A DNA stretch of 64,000 nt from Clostridia bacterium (GTDB lineage: Bacteria; Bacillota; Clostridia; Oscillospirales; CAG-272). Positions 43,372-51,881 of this stretch are shown in pieces (within the stretch, counting starts at the first letter, position 1; every line of letters starts with the position of its first letter). Under the pieces are notes generated by a model. The model did no database searches and was not told the origin of the DNA. It was given only the letters and a program-made list of their open reading frames with translations. The translations under genes were made by a program, and so were the position numbers. Location: assembly GCA_017501245.1 (NCBI GenBank), contig JAFVXI010000013.1, forward strand, positions 271,889 to 335,888. Reading direction: 5' to 3'.

Positions 43372-44166
43372 TTACATCACGTCGCTTCTATCTCTTATCT
43401 CCGGCGCTCCGCTATCCTCTTTTCTCGATCGCTTGTAGCGGTAGTAGGTCTGCTCACTGCCGAAGCCAGCATCAAAGATCAGCTCGGAGGCGGATCTCGT
43501 GTCGCCGTCCCTCTTGCATTTTTCTATGTAGTTGTATCTGAGGGTGTTGACGTATTGCTGTATGCCGCTGCCGATAAAGCGGTGGAAAACTCTGGAAATA
43601 TGCTCCTCGGTGTAGCCGAGGTGAGCGGCTATCGAGCGGCGAGAGATGGCGTGGCGGTAGTTATCCTGTATATAGGACAGAATCTCCTTTATCAGTGCGG
43701 TCTCGCTCCGCTGGCGGCAGGAGGTAAACTCAAAGCGCTCCTTAACGAGCGAGAGCATCAGCTCCACTGCGGCATCCGTCGTGTAGTCCGACGCACCCTT
43801 TATAATAAAGCCGTCAATAATGCTGAGCAGCCGCTCGCACATCTCGCCGTCGGTTATGACCGAGCGCTCGGGCAAAAGCACGCCCCTGTCCTTATTAAAT
43901 CTCGCAAGATAGCTGTAAGGGATGATGACGACGCAGTCGTCGCCCTCGCCTTTACCGTATTCATGCACCTCGTAGGAGTCCATAAGGGCGATGGATCCGT
44001 CGCCGAGCTCGTGGCGCACGCCGCCTACCGTAAGGCTGTAATGCCCCTGCCTGAGGATAAAAAGCTCGAGGTTCTGATGGAAGTGTGCGGGATATTCATG
44101 CGGCCTGCTGCGTGTGATATGCAGTGCGTTTTCGTCCTCTCTATGCTTTTCGTAGAAAAATAACAT
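43372..44166 (-). CDS. AraC family transcriptional regulator
   Basis: A 264-residue regulator. The N-terminal cupin has PHEYPAHFHQNLELFILRQGHYSLTVGG, typical of sugar-sensing AraC proteins; the C-terminal double helix-turn-helix covers IKEILSYIQDNYRHAISRRSIAAHLGYTEEHISRVFHRFIGSGIQQYVNTLRYNYIEKC and SASELIFDAGFGSEQTYYRYKR. It is divergent from the GH3 beta-glucosidase gene across a 116-base gap, and probably activates it. Ribosome binding site GGAGAAGGG. Confidence 0.9.
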   Translation of the reverse strand: MLFFYEKHREDENALHITRSRPHEYPAHFHQNLELFILRQGHYSLTVGGVRHELGDGSIALMDSYEVHEYGKGEGDDCVVIIPYSYLARFNKDRGVLLPERSVITDGEMCERLLSIIDGFIIKGASDYTTDAAVELMLSLVKERFEFTSCRQRSETALIKEILSYIQDNYRHAISRRSIAAHLGYTEEHISRVFHRFIGSGIQQYVNTLRYNYIEKCKRDGDTRSASELIFDAGFGSEQTYYRYKRSRKEDSGAPEIRDRSDVM

Positions 44167-44190
44167 ACCCTTCTCCGATGTTTTTTCTTC

Positions 44191-44219
44191 ATTATATCAC
44201 ATTTTGATAGAGAATTGAA
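44191..44219 (-). promoter_or_regulatory. promoter of the AraC regulator
   Basis: On the minus strand TTCAAT, 17-base spacer, TATAAT. The opposite gene has its own TATAAT at 44254-44259 with a poor -35, as expected for an activator-dependent promoter. Confidence 0.65.
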
Positions 44220-44282
44220 GCTATTTAGTATACAAATTGAAAATAAATTGCCTTATAATCAAATCAAAGGGAGGTAATAAAC

Positions 44283-46292
44283 ATGAAAATCGCTACTAAA
44301 GATCTCACCATCGAGGAAAAAATAAAGCTTTTATGCGGCATAGATTTCTGGAGGCTCCACACCCTGGGTGGCAAGCTGCCCGAGGTCTATCTTTCGGACG
44401 GCCCCTGCGGTCTGCGACGTGTCGAGATAGACGGCACTAAGGATACGGGCGTCGCTATGCCGACCCCTTCAGTGCTCGCAAACACCTGGAATAAGGAGCT
44501 TGCCGAGCTGACGGGCAAAACCATCGCAGACGAATGCGTAGAGCGTGGAACAGACGTTCTCCTAGCCCCCGGCGTAAACATCAAGCGCTCGCCCCTTTGC
44601 GGCAGAAACTTTGAATATATGTCCGAGGATCCTTACGTTGCGGGTGTTATGGCGGCGGCGTATATCGACGGCGTCCAGAAGAAGGGCGTCGGCACCTGCC
44701 TCAAGCATTTCTGCCTCAACAACAGCGACTACGACAGGCATTATCAGTCTGCGGAGGTAGACGAGAGGACGATGAGGGAGATATACCTCCCCGCCTTTGA
44801 GATAGCTATCAGCCGCTCGCAGCCCTGGAGCGTTATGTGCGCTTATAACCCCGTAAACGGCGTTTACGCCGCCGAGAATAAATATATCCTCACGGATATC
44901 CTCCGCAAGGAGCTTGGCTTCCGTGGCATCGTCATCTCGGATTGGCGTGCGGTAAAGCACGCCGCAAGGTCGGTCAAGGCGGGGCTTGACCTTGAGATGC
45001 CATTCAGAGCCGAGGCTTACGGCGAGGTCAAGGCGGCATACGACTGCGGTTGGGTCAGCGAGGAGGAGATAGACGTCCTCGTCGAGAGGCTGCTCGACTT
45101 CATCTATAAAAACGCAGAGGCAGCTCCTGCGAGAAGGGTGGAATACACCAAGGAGCAGCGCCACGAAAACGCCGCGGCGGTCGCAAGAGAGGGAATAGTC
45201 CTTCTTAAAAACGAGGATGGCATCCTGCCTCTCAGAGGCGGCAAGATACTCGTCGGAGGCCTCGGAGCCGATTCTGCACCTATCGGAGGCGGCGGCTCGT
45301 CGCTCGTCATCACAGAGTATAAGCAGGAGCATCTCGGCGATCTTATCGCAAGGAGGCTCGGCGACGCTGCAGAGGTCACTAAGAGCAAGCTCATACTCAG
45401 ATATTCGGACAAGATGGTTGCAGGCAGCTATATCGTTTCGGAGGCATACGAGGCAGACACCGTCGTCTATTGCATCGGAAACGACCACACCATCGAGCTT
45501 GAGAGCAGAGACAGAAGAAATATCAACCTCCCCGGAACGGCGGAGGATATGCTCATCGAGCTTATTAAGAGAAATAAGAACGTCATCGTTGTCGTCGAGT
45601 CGGGCAGTGCCGTTGATATGTCGGCTTGGAAGGATGACGTCAAGGCAATAGTCTACGCAGGCTTTGCGGGAGAGGGAGCAAACGAGGCTATCGCCGACAT
45701 CCTCACGGGTGCGGTCTGCCCCTCGGGCAAGCTCACCGAAACCTTCCCGAACAGCCTTGATGACACCCCCACGGGCAGAGGAACGAGAAACACCTTCGTC
45801 ACGAGATATAACGAGGGGCTTATGGTCGGCTATCGCTATTACGACACTCTTGGCAAGGAGGTCGCATTCCCCTTCGGTCACGGACTTTCCTACGCCTCCT
45901 TCGAGTATTCGGATCTTGGGATAGAGAAGGAGGGCGAAACCGATTACACCCTCTCCTTCACCGTCACAAACACCTCGGACGTCGATGCCAAGGAGGTCAG
46001 CCAGATATACGTCAAGGACGTGTTTGCGTCGGCTGTCCGCCCTGAAAAGGAGCTACGTGAGTTCGTCAAGACCGAGCTTCGTGCAGGTGAGAGCAAGCGC
46101 GTGAAGCTAAAGCTTGACAGCCGTGCCTTCGCCTACTACAACACCTCTCTTCATTCCTGGTACGTTGAAAACGGCATCTACGAGATCCTCGTCGGTGCAT
46201 CCTCGAGAGACATCAGGCTGAAGGGCAGAATAGATATCCACCTTCCCGAGTGCGAGCAGTTCAGCTTCCGCTCGGTTGAAACGGGGCTTTGA
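44283..46292 (+). CDS. glycoside hydrolase family 3 beta-glucosidase, cytosolic
   Basis: A 669-residue GH3 enzyme. The TIM barrel has LSDGPCGLRR, GRNFEYMSEDPYVAG, LKHFCLNNSDYDRH and VISDWRAVKHAARSVKAGLDLEMP with nucleophile D220. The alpha/beta sandwich contains EGIVLLKNEDGILPLRGGKILVGGLGAD and SGSAVDMSAWKDDVKAIVYAGFAGEGANEAIADILTGAVCPSGKLTETFP, and a fibronectin-III-like domain (YRYYDTLGKEVAFPFGHGLSY) closes it. No signal peptide, so it acts on imported oligosaccharides. It is controlled by the divergent AraC regulator. An out-of-frame acidic reading frame follows directly after the stop (see findings). Confidence 0.93.
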   Translation: MKIATKDLTIEEKIKLLCGIDFWRLHTLGGKLPEVYLSDGPCGLRRVEIDGTKDTGVAMPTPSVLANTWNKELAELTGKTIADECVERGTDVLLAPGVNIKRSPLCGRNFEYMSEDPYVAGVMAAAYIDGVQKKGVGTCLKHFCLNNSDYDRHYQSAEVDERTMREIYLPAFEIAISRSQPWSVMCAYNPVNGVYAAENKYILTDILRKELGFRGIVISDWRAVKHAARSVKAGLDLEMPFRAEAYGEVKAAYDCGWVSEEEIDVLVERLLDFIYKNAEAAPARRVEYTKEQRHENAAAVAREGIVLLKNEDGILPLRGGKILVGGLGADSAPIGGGGSSLVITEYKQEHLGDLIARRLGDAAEVTKSKLILRYSDKMVAGSYIVSEAYEADTVVYCIGNDHTIELESRDRRNINLPGTAEDMLIELIKRNKNVIVVVESGSAVDMSAWKDDVKAIVYAGFAGEGANEAIADILTGAVCPSGKLTETFPNSLDDTPTGRGTRNTFVTRYNEGLMVGYRYYDTLGKEVAFPFGHGLSYASFEYSDLGIEKEGETDYTLSFTVTNTSDVDAKEVSQIYVKDVFASAVRPEKELREFVKTELRAGESKRVKLKLDSRAFAYYNTSLHSWYVENGIYEILVGASSRDIRLKGRIDIHLPECEQFSFRSVETGL

Positions 46293-46448
46293 TCCGTCTG
46301 CCTTTGGCAACAGAGAGGGAGAGAAGGACGAGCCCGACGAGCGTGAAACCGTTTTTCGCTCCGAAGCCTCCGACACCGAGGAAAAGACTGAGGAGCTCGT
46401 GCGATCCTAATTCTTGCAAACTAAAGATTACATATCACGCCTTAATAG

Positions 46449-46488
46449 AGCCGCCCGTTGCATATTTTGCGTCGGGCGGTGTATTTTT
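46449..46488 (+). terminator. rho-independent terminator of the GH3 gene
   Basis: CCGCCCG/CGGGCGG stem with a 15-base loop, then TGTATTTTTC. The remaining stretch 46489-46674 holds nothing recognisable. Confidence 0.7.
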
Positions 46489-46674
46489 CTTAAAAGAGCC
46501 TTTATCCAAGGGCGCCCCCGCCTATTGGCTTTTTAGCAATTAAGATAAACCGCATCCGGAAACGGCAGGTCTGCCTCGTAGGAGGCTATGTACCAACGCG
46601 CGAATTTGTGCGCCGCTTCTTTTTTCTTTTATCTGACTTTTTCAGCGAGCCTGTGGCCATTTTCCTCCTCTTTC

Positions 46675-46703
46675 TTGACAACACCGAAGATATATAGTAA
46701 AAT
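46675..46703 (+). promoter_or_regulatory. sigma-A type promoter of the lipoprotein gene
   Basis: TTGACA, 17-base spacer, TAAAAT; probably drives the lipoprotein and the following nuclease. Confidence 0.83.
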
Positions 46704-46736
46704 AAAGATTGGTAATAAAATATTTTGGAGATATAA

Positions 46737-47510
46737 ATGAAGACTATGAAAAAAGCGTTTGCTCTTCTTATCTGCCTTAGCGTCGTAGTTATGGCGCTTG
46801 CCTCCTGCAATCTTATTGGCTCGGGCGACCCCAGAGAGACGGTGCTGGCAGCCGAGGAGAAAACGAGCGAAACTCCGCATAAAAGGGTGATTACTATCGG
46901 CGTCATTCCCGCTGACGGCGGCGAGGAGGATGCCCTATCCTCCAAGGTCGAGCTTACCGTTTCGGGCGATGCCTTTAAGCTCAGATCGGTTGCCGATATC
47001 GGAGATATACAGATAAAAAAGACCTACGTCTACGTAGGCGGTATCATCTATCTTGAAACGAGCGCATCCGTCTCGGACGGCTCGGTAGATCCGGTCATCT
47101 TAAAGCAAAAGGCGCCCCTCTCCTATGAGAGTGCGCAGGAGCTTGTCGATCGCCTCGGCGTTGGCTGTTCTATCGGCGCCGACGACTTTAATTCCGTCGA
47201 GGGCTCCTTCGGCACGGCATACTTCTCGGGCATGAAGGTCGATTCTCAGATCAGCCTTAACGGAATTATCGATTCCTATCTTGCTATGTCCGGCAAGGGC
47301 GGAACGCTCAAGGGCGTTTCCTACCTCGTTGCCACCTCGGGAGGCCTTGTAGTATCCGAGATCTTAAACTGCTCCTACGTCATCTCGGACGGTGGCGAGG
47401 CGGCGATCGTTTGTGCCACCACCTACGACTACGAGAGCGTCGGCGAGGTCGTTGCGCCCGAGGATGCCGATCAGTATGCTGACGTTCAGTCGGGCGATAT
47501 AATAGGCTGA
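46737..47510 (+). CDS. lipoprotein, function unknown
   Basis: A 257-residue protein with a signal peptide and lipobox LASC (cysteine about residue 24). The mature part is beta-rich with repeated hydrophobic strands (SKVELTVSGDAFKLRS, IQIKKTYVYVGGIIYLETSASV, GGLVVSEILNCSYVISDGGEAAIVCATTYDY), resembling LolA-like or DUF-type lipoproteins of Clostridia, but no family was recognised. TTGGAG precedes the ATG. The secreted nuclease starts 56 bases downstream and may be co-transcribed. Confidence 0.8.
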   Translation: MKTMKKAFALLICLSVVVMALASCNLIGSGDPRETVLAAEEKTSETPHKRVITIGVIPADGGEEDALSSKVELTVSGDAFKLRSVADIGDIQIKKTYVYVGGIIYLETSASVSDGSVDPVILKQKAPLSYESAQELVDRLGVGCSIGADDFNSVEGSFGTAYFSGMKVDSQISLNGIIDSYLAMSGKGGTLKGVSYLVATSGGLVVSEILNCSYVISDGGEAAIVCATTYDYESVGEVVAPEDADQYADVQSGDIIG

Positions 47511-47566
47511 CATCTGAGAACTATTATTTACATATCGAATTAACTACCTCATAATTGGAGATAAAA

Positions 47567-49048
47567 ATGAACAGATCCACAAAGCGCATCTTAGCGTTTA
47601 TTATACTTATAGCGGTAGTATTTTCTACCCTTACGGCAGCCTATGCCGCACCGACGAGCTATTCCTCATCTTCAAACTCGGGCAAGAGGGGCGAGGTCTG
47701 CACCTCTCTTTCGGGCACGGGCGCTTCGTCATACTATGCAGGCAACGGCTACGACACCCTTGCTTCTCTCTCCTCATCGGCTCTTCTTACAAGGCTGAGA
47801 AATCTTATGACGAGCACGCACACTCGCACGACGAGCTACAGCGACTGCAAGAATTACGCAACCAAGACCGACTGTGAAGAGAACGACGGCAGGATCGTAA
47901 TGATCTACACCTCCTATTCGGGCACGGACGGTCAGTACTCGGGCGGCAGCGGCTGGAACAGAGAGCACGTCTGGCCTAAGGCTCTCGGCGGCTTTAACAC
48001 CTCGGGTGCGGGCGCCGACCTTCATCACATCCGCCCCAGCGAAAACAGAACGAACTCCAACCGCGGCAGCCTTAAATACGGCAACGTCAGCGGGGGCAAG
48101 ACCTCAACGGGCAATCTCTCGGGCGAGGTTGGCGGGTATTACAGCGGCTTTTACGAGCCTGTCGACAGCGCAAAGGGCGACGTCGCAAGAATTATCCTCT
48201 ATATGTACGTCAGATACGGCAATACCGGCAGCTACACCTGCGGCAGCATTACCAAGGTTTTTCAGAGCGTTGACGTCCTGCTTGATTGGTGCGAGCTTGA
48301 CCCCGTTGACACCTGGGAGATGGGTAGAAACGAGGTCGTAGAGGGAATTCAGGGCAACAGAAACGTCTTTATCGACTACCCCGAGCTTGCGTGGCTCCTC
48401 TTTGATAAGGAGATCCCGAGCGATATGACCACCCCCTCGGGCAAGGCGGCAGACGGCTCCTCCACCCCCGGCGGCACCGACACGCCCGTAACTCCTCCTA
48501 CCTGCACCCACGCATCCACCGAGCTTCGTGGCGCATACGCCGCAACCTGCGCAAAGGCGGGCTACAGCGGAGATAAGTATTGCAAGTCCTGTGGCGAGCT
48601 TGTCACAAAGGGCACGGCCGTTCTCCCGACCGGCAATCACACCTGGGGCGCCTTCACGGTCGTTACACCTCCCACTGCAACCGAGCCCGGGCTTGAAAAG
48701 AGCGTTTGCTCCGTCTGCTCGGCGGAAAAAACCGCAACCATCCCTCCCCTCGGCTCCTCCGACGAGCAGTGCTCACACGAGTGGGGCGAGGAGATCGTTA
48801 TCATACCCCCTACGGCAACCGAGCCGGGTGAGGCAAAGAGCGTCTGCACCCTCTGCGGCGACGAGAGAGTTACCGCTCTGCCCCCCACGGGTGAAGCTCC
48901 CGACGGTGGTGACGAGCCGGACGTAGACGAGCCTGTCCCCGACGAGCTGCTTGAGTTTATTGACGAGGCTGCGAGCGAGGAGGAGCGGACGCTTATCCTC
49001 ATCTATCTCGGCTACCTCGACGGCGTCCTTCTCGGTCAGCTTCCGTGA
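47567..49048 (+). CDS. secreted endonuclease I family nuclease with C-terminal cysteine repeats
   Basis: A 493-residue exported protein. Signal peptide ends AAYAAP. The endonuclease I domain (PF04231) spans about residues 40-285: DGRIVMIYTSYSG, SGWNREHVWPKALGG, GADLHHIRPSENRTNSNRG and LDWCELDPVDTWEMGRNE; the histidine/asparagine residues in EHVWPK and HHIRPSE-NRTN form the active site. Residues 300-450 hold repeats of the form CxHAST... CAKAGY...CKSCGE and TPPTATEPGxxKSVCSVCSAE, zinc-ribbon-like units of about 40 residues. The C-terminus is a short acidic segment with a hydrophobic end (LILIYLGYLDGVLLG). It degrades external DNA, probably for nutrition. TTGGAG sets the ATG at 47567. Confidence 0.88.
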   Translation: MNRSTKRILAFIILIAVVFSTLTAAYAAPTSYSSSSNSGKRGEVCTSLSGTGASSYYAGNGYDTLASLSSSALLTRLRNLMTSTHTRTTSYSDCKNYATKTDCEENDGRIVMIYTSYSGTDGQYSGGSGWNREHVWPKALGGFNTSGAGADLHHIRPSENRTNSNRGSLKYGNVSGGKTSTGNLSGEVGGYYSGFYEPVDSAKGDVARIILYMYVRYGNTGSYTCGSITKVFQSVDVLLDWCELDPVDTWEMGRNEVVEGIQGNRNVFIDYPELAWLLFDKEIPSDMTTPSGKAADGSSTPGGTDTPVTPPTCTHASTELRGAYAATCAKAGYSGDKYCKSCGELVTKGTAVLPTGNHTWGAFTVVTPPTATEPGLEKSVCSVCSAEKTATIPPLGSSDEQCSHEWGEEIVIIPPTATEPGEAKSVCTLCGDERVTALPPTGEAPDGGDEPDVDEPVPDELLEFIDEAASEEERTLILIYLGYLDGVLLGQLP

Positions 49049-49089
49049 TAATACGGCGCTCGGCCGCTAAGACGGTCGTTTAAAAATAT

Positions 49090-49127
49090 AGGCGTACAGG
49101 ACCAGGTGATCCCGTACGCCTTTTTTT
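49090..49127 (+). terminator. rho-independent terminator of the nuclease gene
   Basis: AGGCGTAC/GTACGCCT stem with a 16-base loop, then TTTTTTT. Confidence 0.83.
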
Positions 49128-49246
49128 ATTGTCTCGCAAGGATGCGGCTCTCGTTGAGCCGACCTTGCGCTTTTTGATATCCGCCGCCGGCATTCGCCCC
49201 ACGTAAGGATATCCGCTTTTTTTGTGTGAGATATACTCTCTTTGCC

Positions 49247-51292
49247 TTATCTGATCTTGATAGTGTAGATGAAGGGGAGGGAAGAGGAGTTTCTGTCTAT
49301 CCTTACGGTAACGGTGTCAGCACCCTCGGGAGGCATGAAGCTATGCTCAACGGAGAGTATGCCCTCGCCGCTCACCTTGTGCATCGAGGTGTCGCCCGAA
49401 ACGTCGAGATCGAAGGAGAGGGTTCCGTCCTCGCCCTTACCCGTGATAACGACGGTGTTCATAACGCCGGGGTTGACCTTCATCTTATAGGAGAACCAGC
49501 CGTGAGCCTTAACCACCGACCACATTGCGCCTCTCTCGGAGCCCGCAGTTCTGCAAACGCCGTCGGGCATAGTGAGCGCACCGGAGAAGTTCGGCTCCTT
49601 GTCGAGGCTATGCTCCTCGGAGAAGCCTCCGCAGATGACGTAGTCGGCGTTGCCCTCTGCCTTAAGCTCTCTGTCCTTTGCAACCTCGAGGTCGAGTGCA
49701 GTCCTGAAGAGGGTGTTGAGCAGGTAGACGTGGCTGTCTCTCGGGTCCGTGCTGTCCGAGCCGATGCCAAAGGTCCTGAAGGCTGCGCCCTTCTTGATCG
49801 AAAGCGCCTCGCACTGGAAGTCCATTCCCAGCTCCTCAAAGCCCTCCTTGTCGAGCGCTACCATGATGTCTATCGCACGGTAGATGGTCTTGAGCGCCTC
49901 CTCGTCGCCATGCTCAAAGTACTTCGCAAGGCAGGAGTAAACGAGCGTCAGCTGCTCGAAGATCTTGGATAAGTAGTAGAGGTTCTTGAAGCGCATATAG
50001 AGGCTGTAATACTTCTCGTCGTCGAGCTTGCCCTTCAGCGTTTCGATGAGGGTGAGCTTTTCGGTCGCTATCTTTACCGCCTCCGCCTTATCGGCGAGGG
50101 CAACGTCAGCGCGGAACTGAGTGAAGCCCTCCTCGTAGGTCTCCTTGGGGATGACGAAGTCGTCGCGGAGTATGCGATATGCGTTTTTCATAGCGAAAAG
50201 CGGAGGGAAGAGGCTGAGCCAGTGTATGGGTCTGCCCTCGATTGCGAGAGCCTTGATCTGCAGCTCCTCAGTGCCCTCCATAGCCGCCTTGACTACCTCT
50301 GCGACGTCGCCGTACTCACGGCGGAAGAATGCGTCGATAGCCTCGTCGACGTCACGTCCGTCAACAGCCGCATCCATGATCTCGAGGTTTACCTCGTTGG
50401 GGGTTCCGAAGGGGATGTAGCCGCCTCTGTCGATTCTCGAAACGTAGCCCTTGATGCCAAAGCCGTTGCAGTACTTGACCTTGTTTAGGATGTGATCCTT
50501 CAGCATAACGGGGATAAAGCCCTTGCCGAAATACTCGCCGAAGATATCCGTCTCGATGATGAGGGGGTTCTTAATACGTGCGAGGAAGGGGTTGTGAGGT
50601 CTTGTGAGCGACCAGTCATACTTCGTCCACTTATCGCAAACGACGAGTTCGTTCGAGATCTGCTCGTAGGCGTTCATCAGGTCGTCGTAGTCCTTTGCTA
50701 TACTTGCGAAGGGACGCACGATAAGCTCCTTGCCGAGCCTCTTACAGGTCTCGTAAACTATCTCGGTGACGTACTTAACGCGCTCGACCTTTCCGATCTT
50801 CTGGTTCTTCAATTTGAGCAGGGGGATCCTCGTCTCGTGGAGGGTGAGGATAATACCCGTCATCTTGGGATAGGTGTGGAAGAAGTCCTCGATCTTATTT
50901 ACGAGGAAGTCCTTGATCCTCGGATGGGTGACCTCAACGTCGCCGCGCTCGTTATGTATCTCGGGGTAGACCTCGTCGAAGCGTGCGGGTACCTCGAGCT
51001 CGTGATGCCAGTAATAGCTCTTGATGCCGTAGGGCTCTATCATATCGAGCGCCTCGTTTACACAGCGCTCGCAATACTTAACGTATTCAATATTCTTATC
51101 GTCGTTAAACTCGGCGTACTTGCGGTAGAGCATCATTCCGTCGCAGTTTCCCTTTACGGGGCTGTGGGTCGGTCCGATAAGCTCGAAATGCTTAACACCG
51201 TGCTCGATGGCGTACTCTGCACATTTTTTCAGGTAATGCTCCTCAACGTCAACGGGGTTAAGGAAGGAAATACCCTTGATCAGCTTGCTCAT
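49247..51292 (-). CDS. putative glycoside hydrolase with distant alpha-glucuronidase (GH67)-like barrel
   Basis: A 681-residue cytosolic protein. Residues 10-330 look like a TIM barrel: KHFELIGPTH, YYWHHELEVP, KMTGIILTLHETRIPLLK, ELIVRPFASIAKDYDDL, and ELVVCDKWTKYDWSLTRPHNPFLARIKNPLIIETDIFGEYFGKG. The pattern of a strand ending in a heavy aromatic/charged loop and then PLIIETDIFGEY matches the barrel of GH67/GH115 alpha-glucuronidases in order, but identity appears low. Residues 330-540 are helical and the last 130 a beta-sandwich (GWFSYKMKVNPGVMNTVVITGKGEDG). Substrate unknown. The gene has an AAGGAG site, a consensus promoter and a GCACGTGCGC element at its +1. Confidence 0.6.
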   Translation of the reverse strand: MSKLIKGISFLNPVDVEEHYLKKCAEYAIEHGVKHFELIGPTHSPVKGNCDGMMLYRKYAEFNDDKNIEYVKYCERCVNEALDMIEPYGIKSYYWHHELEVPARFDEVYPEIHNERGDVEVTHPRIKDFLVNKIEDFFHTYPKMTGIILTLHETRIPLLKLKNQKIGKVERVKYVTEIVYETCKRLGKELIVRPFASIAKDYDDLMNAYEQISNELVVCDKWTKYDWSLTRPHNPFLARIKNPLIIETDIFGEYFGKGFIPVMLKDHILNKVKYCNGFGIKGYVSRIDRGGYIPFGTPNEVNLEIMDAAVDGRDVDEAIDAFFRREYGDVAEVVKAAMEGTEELQIKALAIEGRPIHWLSLFPPLFAMKNAYRILRDDFVIPKETYEEGFTQFRADVALADKAEAVKIATEKLTLIETLKGKLDDEKYYSLYMRFKNLYYLSKIFEQLTLVYSCLAKYFEHGDEEALKTIYRAIDIMVALDKEGFEELGMDFQCEALSIKKGAAFRTFGIGSDSTDPRDSHVYLLNTLFRTALDLEVAKDRELKAEGNADYVICGGFSEEHSLDKEPNFSGALTMPDGVCRTAGSERGAMWSVVKAHGWFSYKMKVNPGVMNTVVITGKGEDGTLSFDLDVSGDTSMHKVSGEGILSVEHSFMPPEGADTVTVRIDRNSSSLPFIYTIKIR

Positions 51293-51331
51293 AGCGTCTC
51301 CTTAAAAACTTTTTCGCCGCGCACGCAGGGA

Positions 51332-51350
51332 GTGCGCACGTGCGTTACTA
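51332..51350. repeat. GCACGTGCGC palindromic element, copy 3
   Basis: GTGCGCACGTGCGTTACTA. It is related to the elements at 12797 and 12868 in inverted orientation, and lies just downstream of the -10 of the GH67-like gene, where a repressor would block transcription. Confidence 0.6.
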
Positions 51351-51356
51351 CGAGTG

Positions 51357-51385
51357 ATTATACAATAAACTTTGCGCTAAATCAA
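51357..51385 (-). promoter_or_regulatory. sigma-A type promoter of the GH67-like gene
   Basis: On the minus strand TTGATT, 17-base spacer, TATAAT. Confidence 0.83.
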
Positions 51386-51438
51386 CCTTTTTCCGGAAAA
51401 AAGATAAAAAGCACATCTCTGTCGTTTTTATATGGGGC

Positions 51439-51468
51439 TTGAAATGCATAGGTCTGGTATGATATAAT
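51439..51468 (+). promoter_or_regulatory. sigma-A type promoter of the ASCH/AraC genes
   Basis: TTGAAA, 18-base spacer, TATAAT. Confidence 0.8.
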
Positions 51469-51492
51469 TTATCAAAAAGCGAGGTGCTGTCC

Positions 51493-51849
51493 ATGACACA
51501 TAAAATGAGGCTTGCAGATTCCCCCTTCGAGATGATCAAAAACGGCGAAAAAACCGTCGAGCTCCGCCTATATGATGAAAAGCGCAGAGCCCTCTCGGTT
51601 GGCGACGTTATCTGCTTTGAGAGGATGGGCGAGGGCTGTGAGAGCCTTACGGTTAAGGTGGTGGCGCTTCACGTCTATCATAGCTTCGAGGAGCTTTATC
51701 GCAGCCTGCCCCTTCTTTCGTGCGGCTATCTCGAGTGCGAGATAGAGAGTGCAAGCTATACGGATATGTATGAATACTATACTTCCGATGAAGAGGAAAA
51801 ATGGGGTGTCGTAGGCATCGAGATAGAGGTCATCCCCGATATTTGCTAA
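51493..51849 (+). CDS. ASCH domain protein
   Basis: A 118-residue protein of the ASCH (PUA-like) fold: MRLADSPFEMIKNGEKTVELRLYDEKRRALSVGDVICFER and a typical EEKWGVVGIEIEVI end. The ASCH domain is a small RNA-binding fold; some members are amidohydrolases of modified bases. The start at 51493 has GAGG ahead at 8 bases; an in-frame GTG 9 bases earlier is less likely. The AraC gene downstream begins 32 bases after its stop and shares its promoter. Confidence 0.85.
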   Translation: MTHKMRLADSPFEMIKNGEKTVELRLYDEKRRALSVGDVICFERMGEGCESLTVKVVALHVYHSFEELYRSLPLLSCGYLECEIESASYTDMYEYYTSDEEEKWGVVGIEIEVIPDIC

Positions 51850-51881
51850 TCTTACTTTACATTTTTGCGAGGAAACGGTAT

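Noticed and set aside
46289-46543. An 84-codon frame after the GH3 gene
   Set aside because: It overlaps the terminator, has no ribosome binding site and codes an implausible basic, proline-rich peptide; the more gene-like open stretch there is in another frame and is reported as a finding.
47527-47555. Promoter TTTACA-17-CATAAT ahead of the nuclease
   Set aside because: The predicted +1 would fall about 5 bases before the ATG and exclude the TTGGAG ribosome binding site; the matching motif recurs elsewhere without a promoter context.
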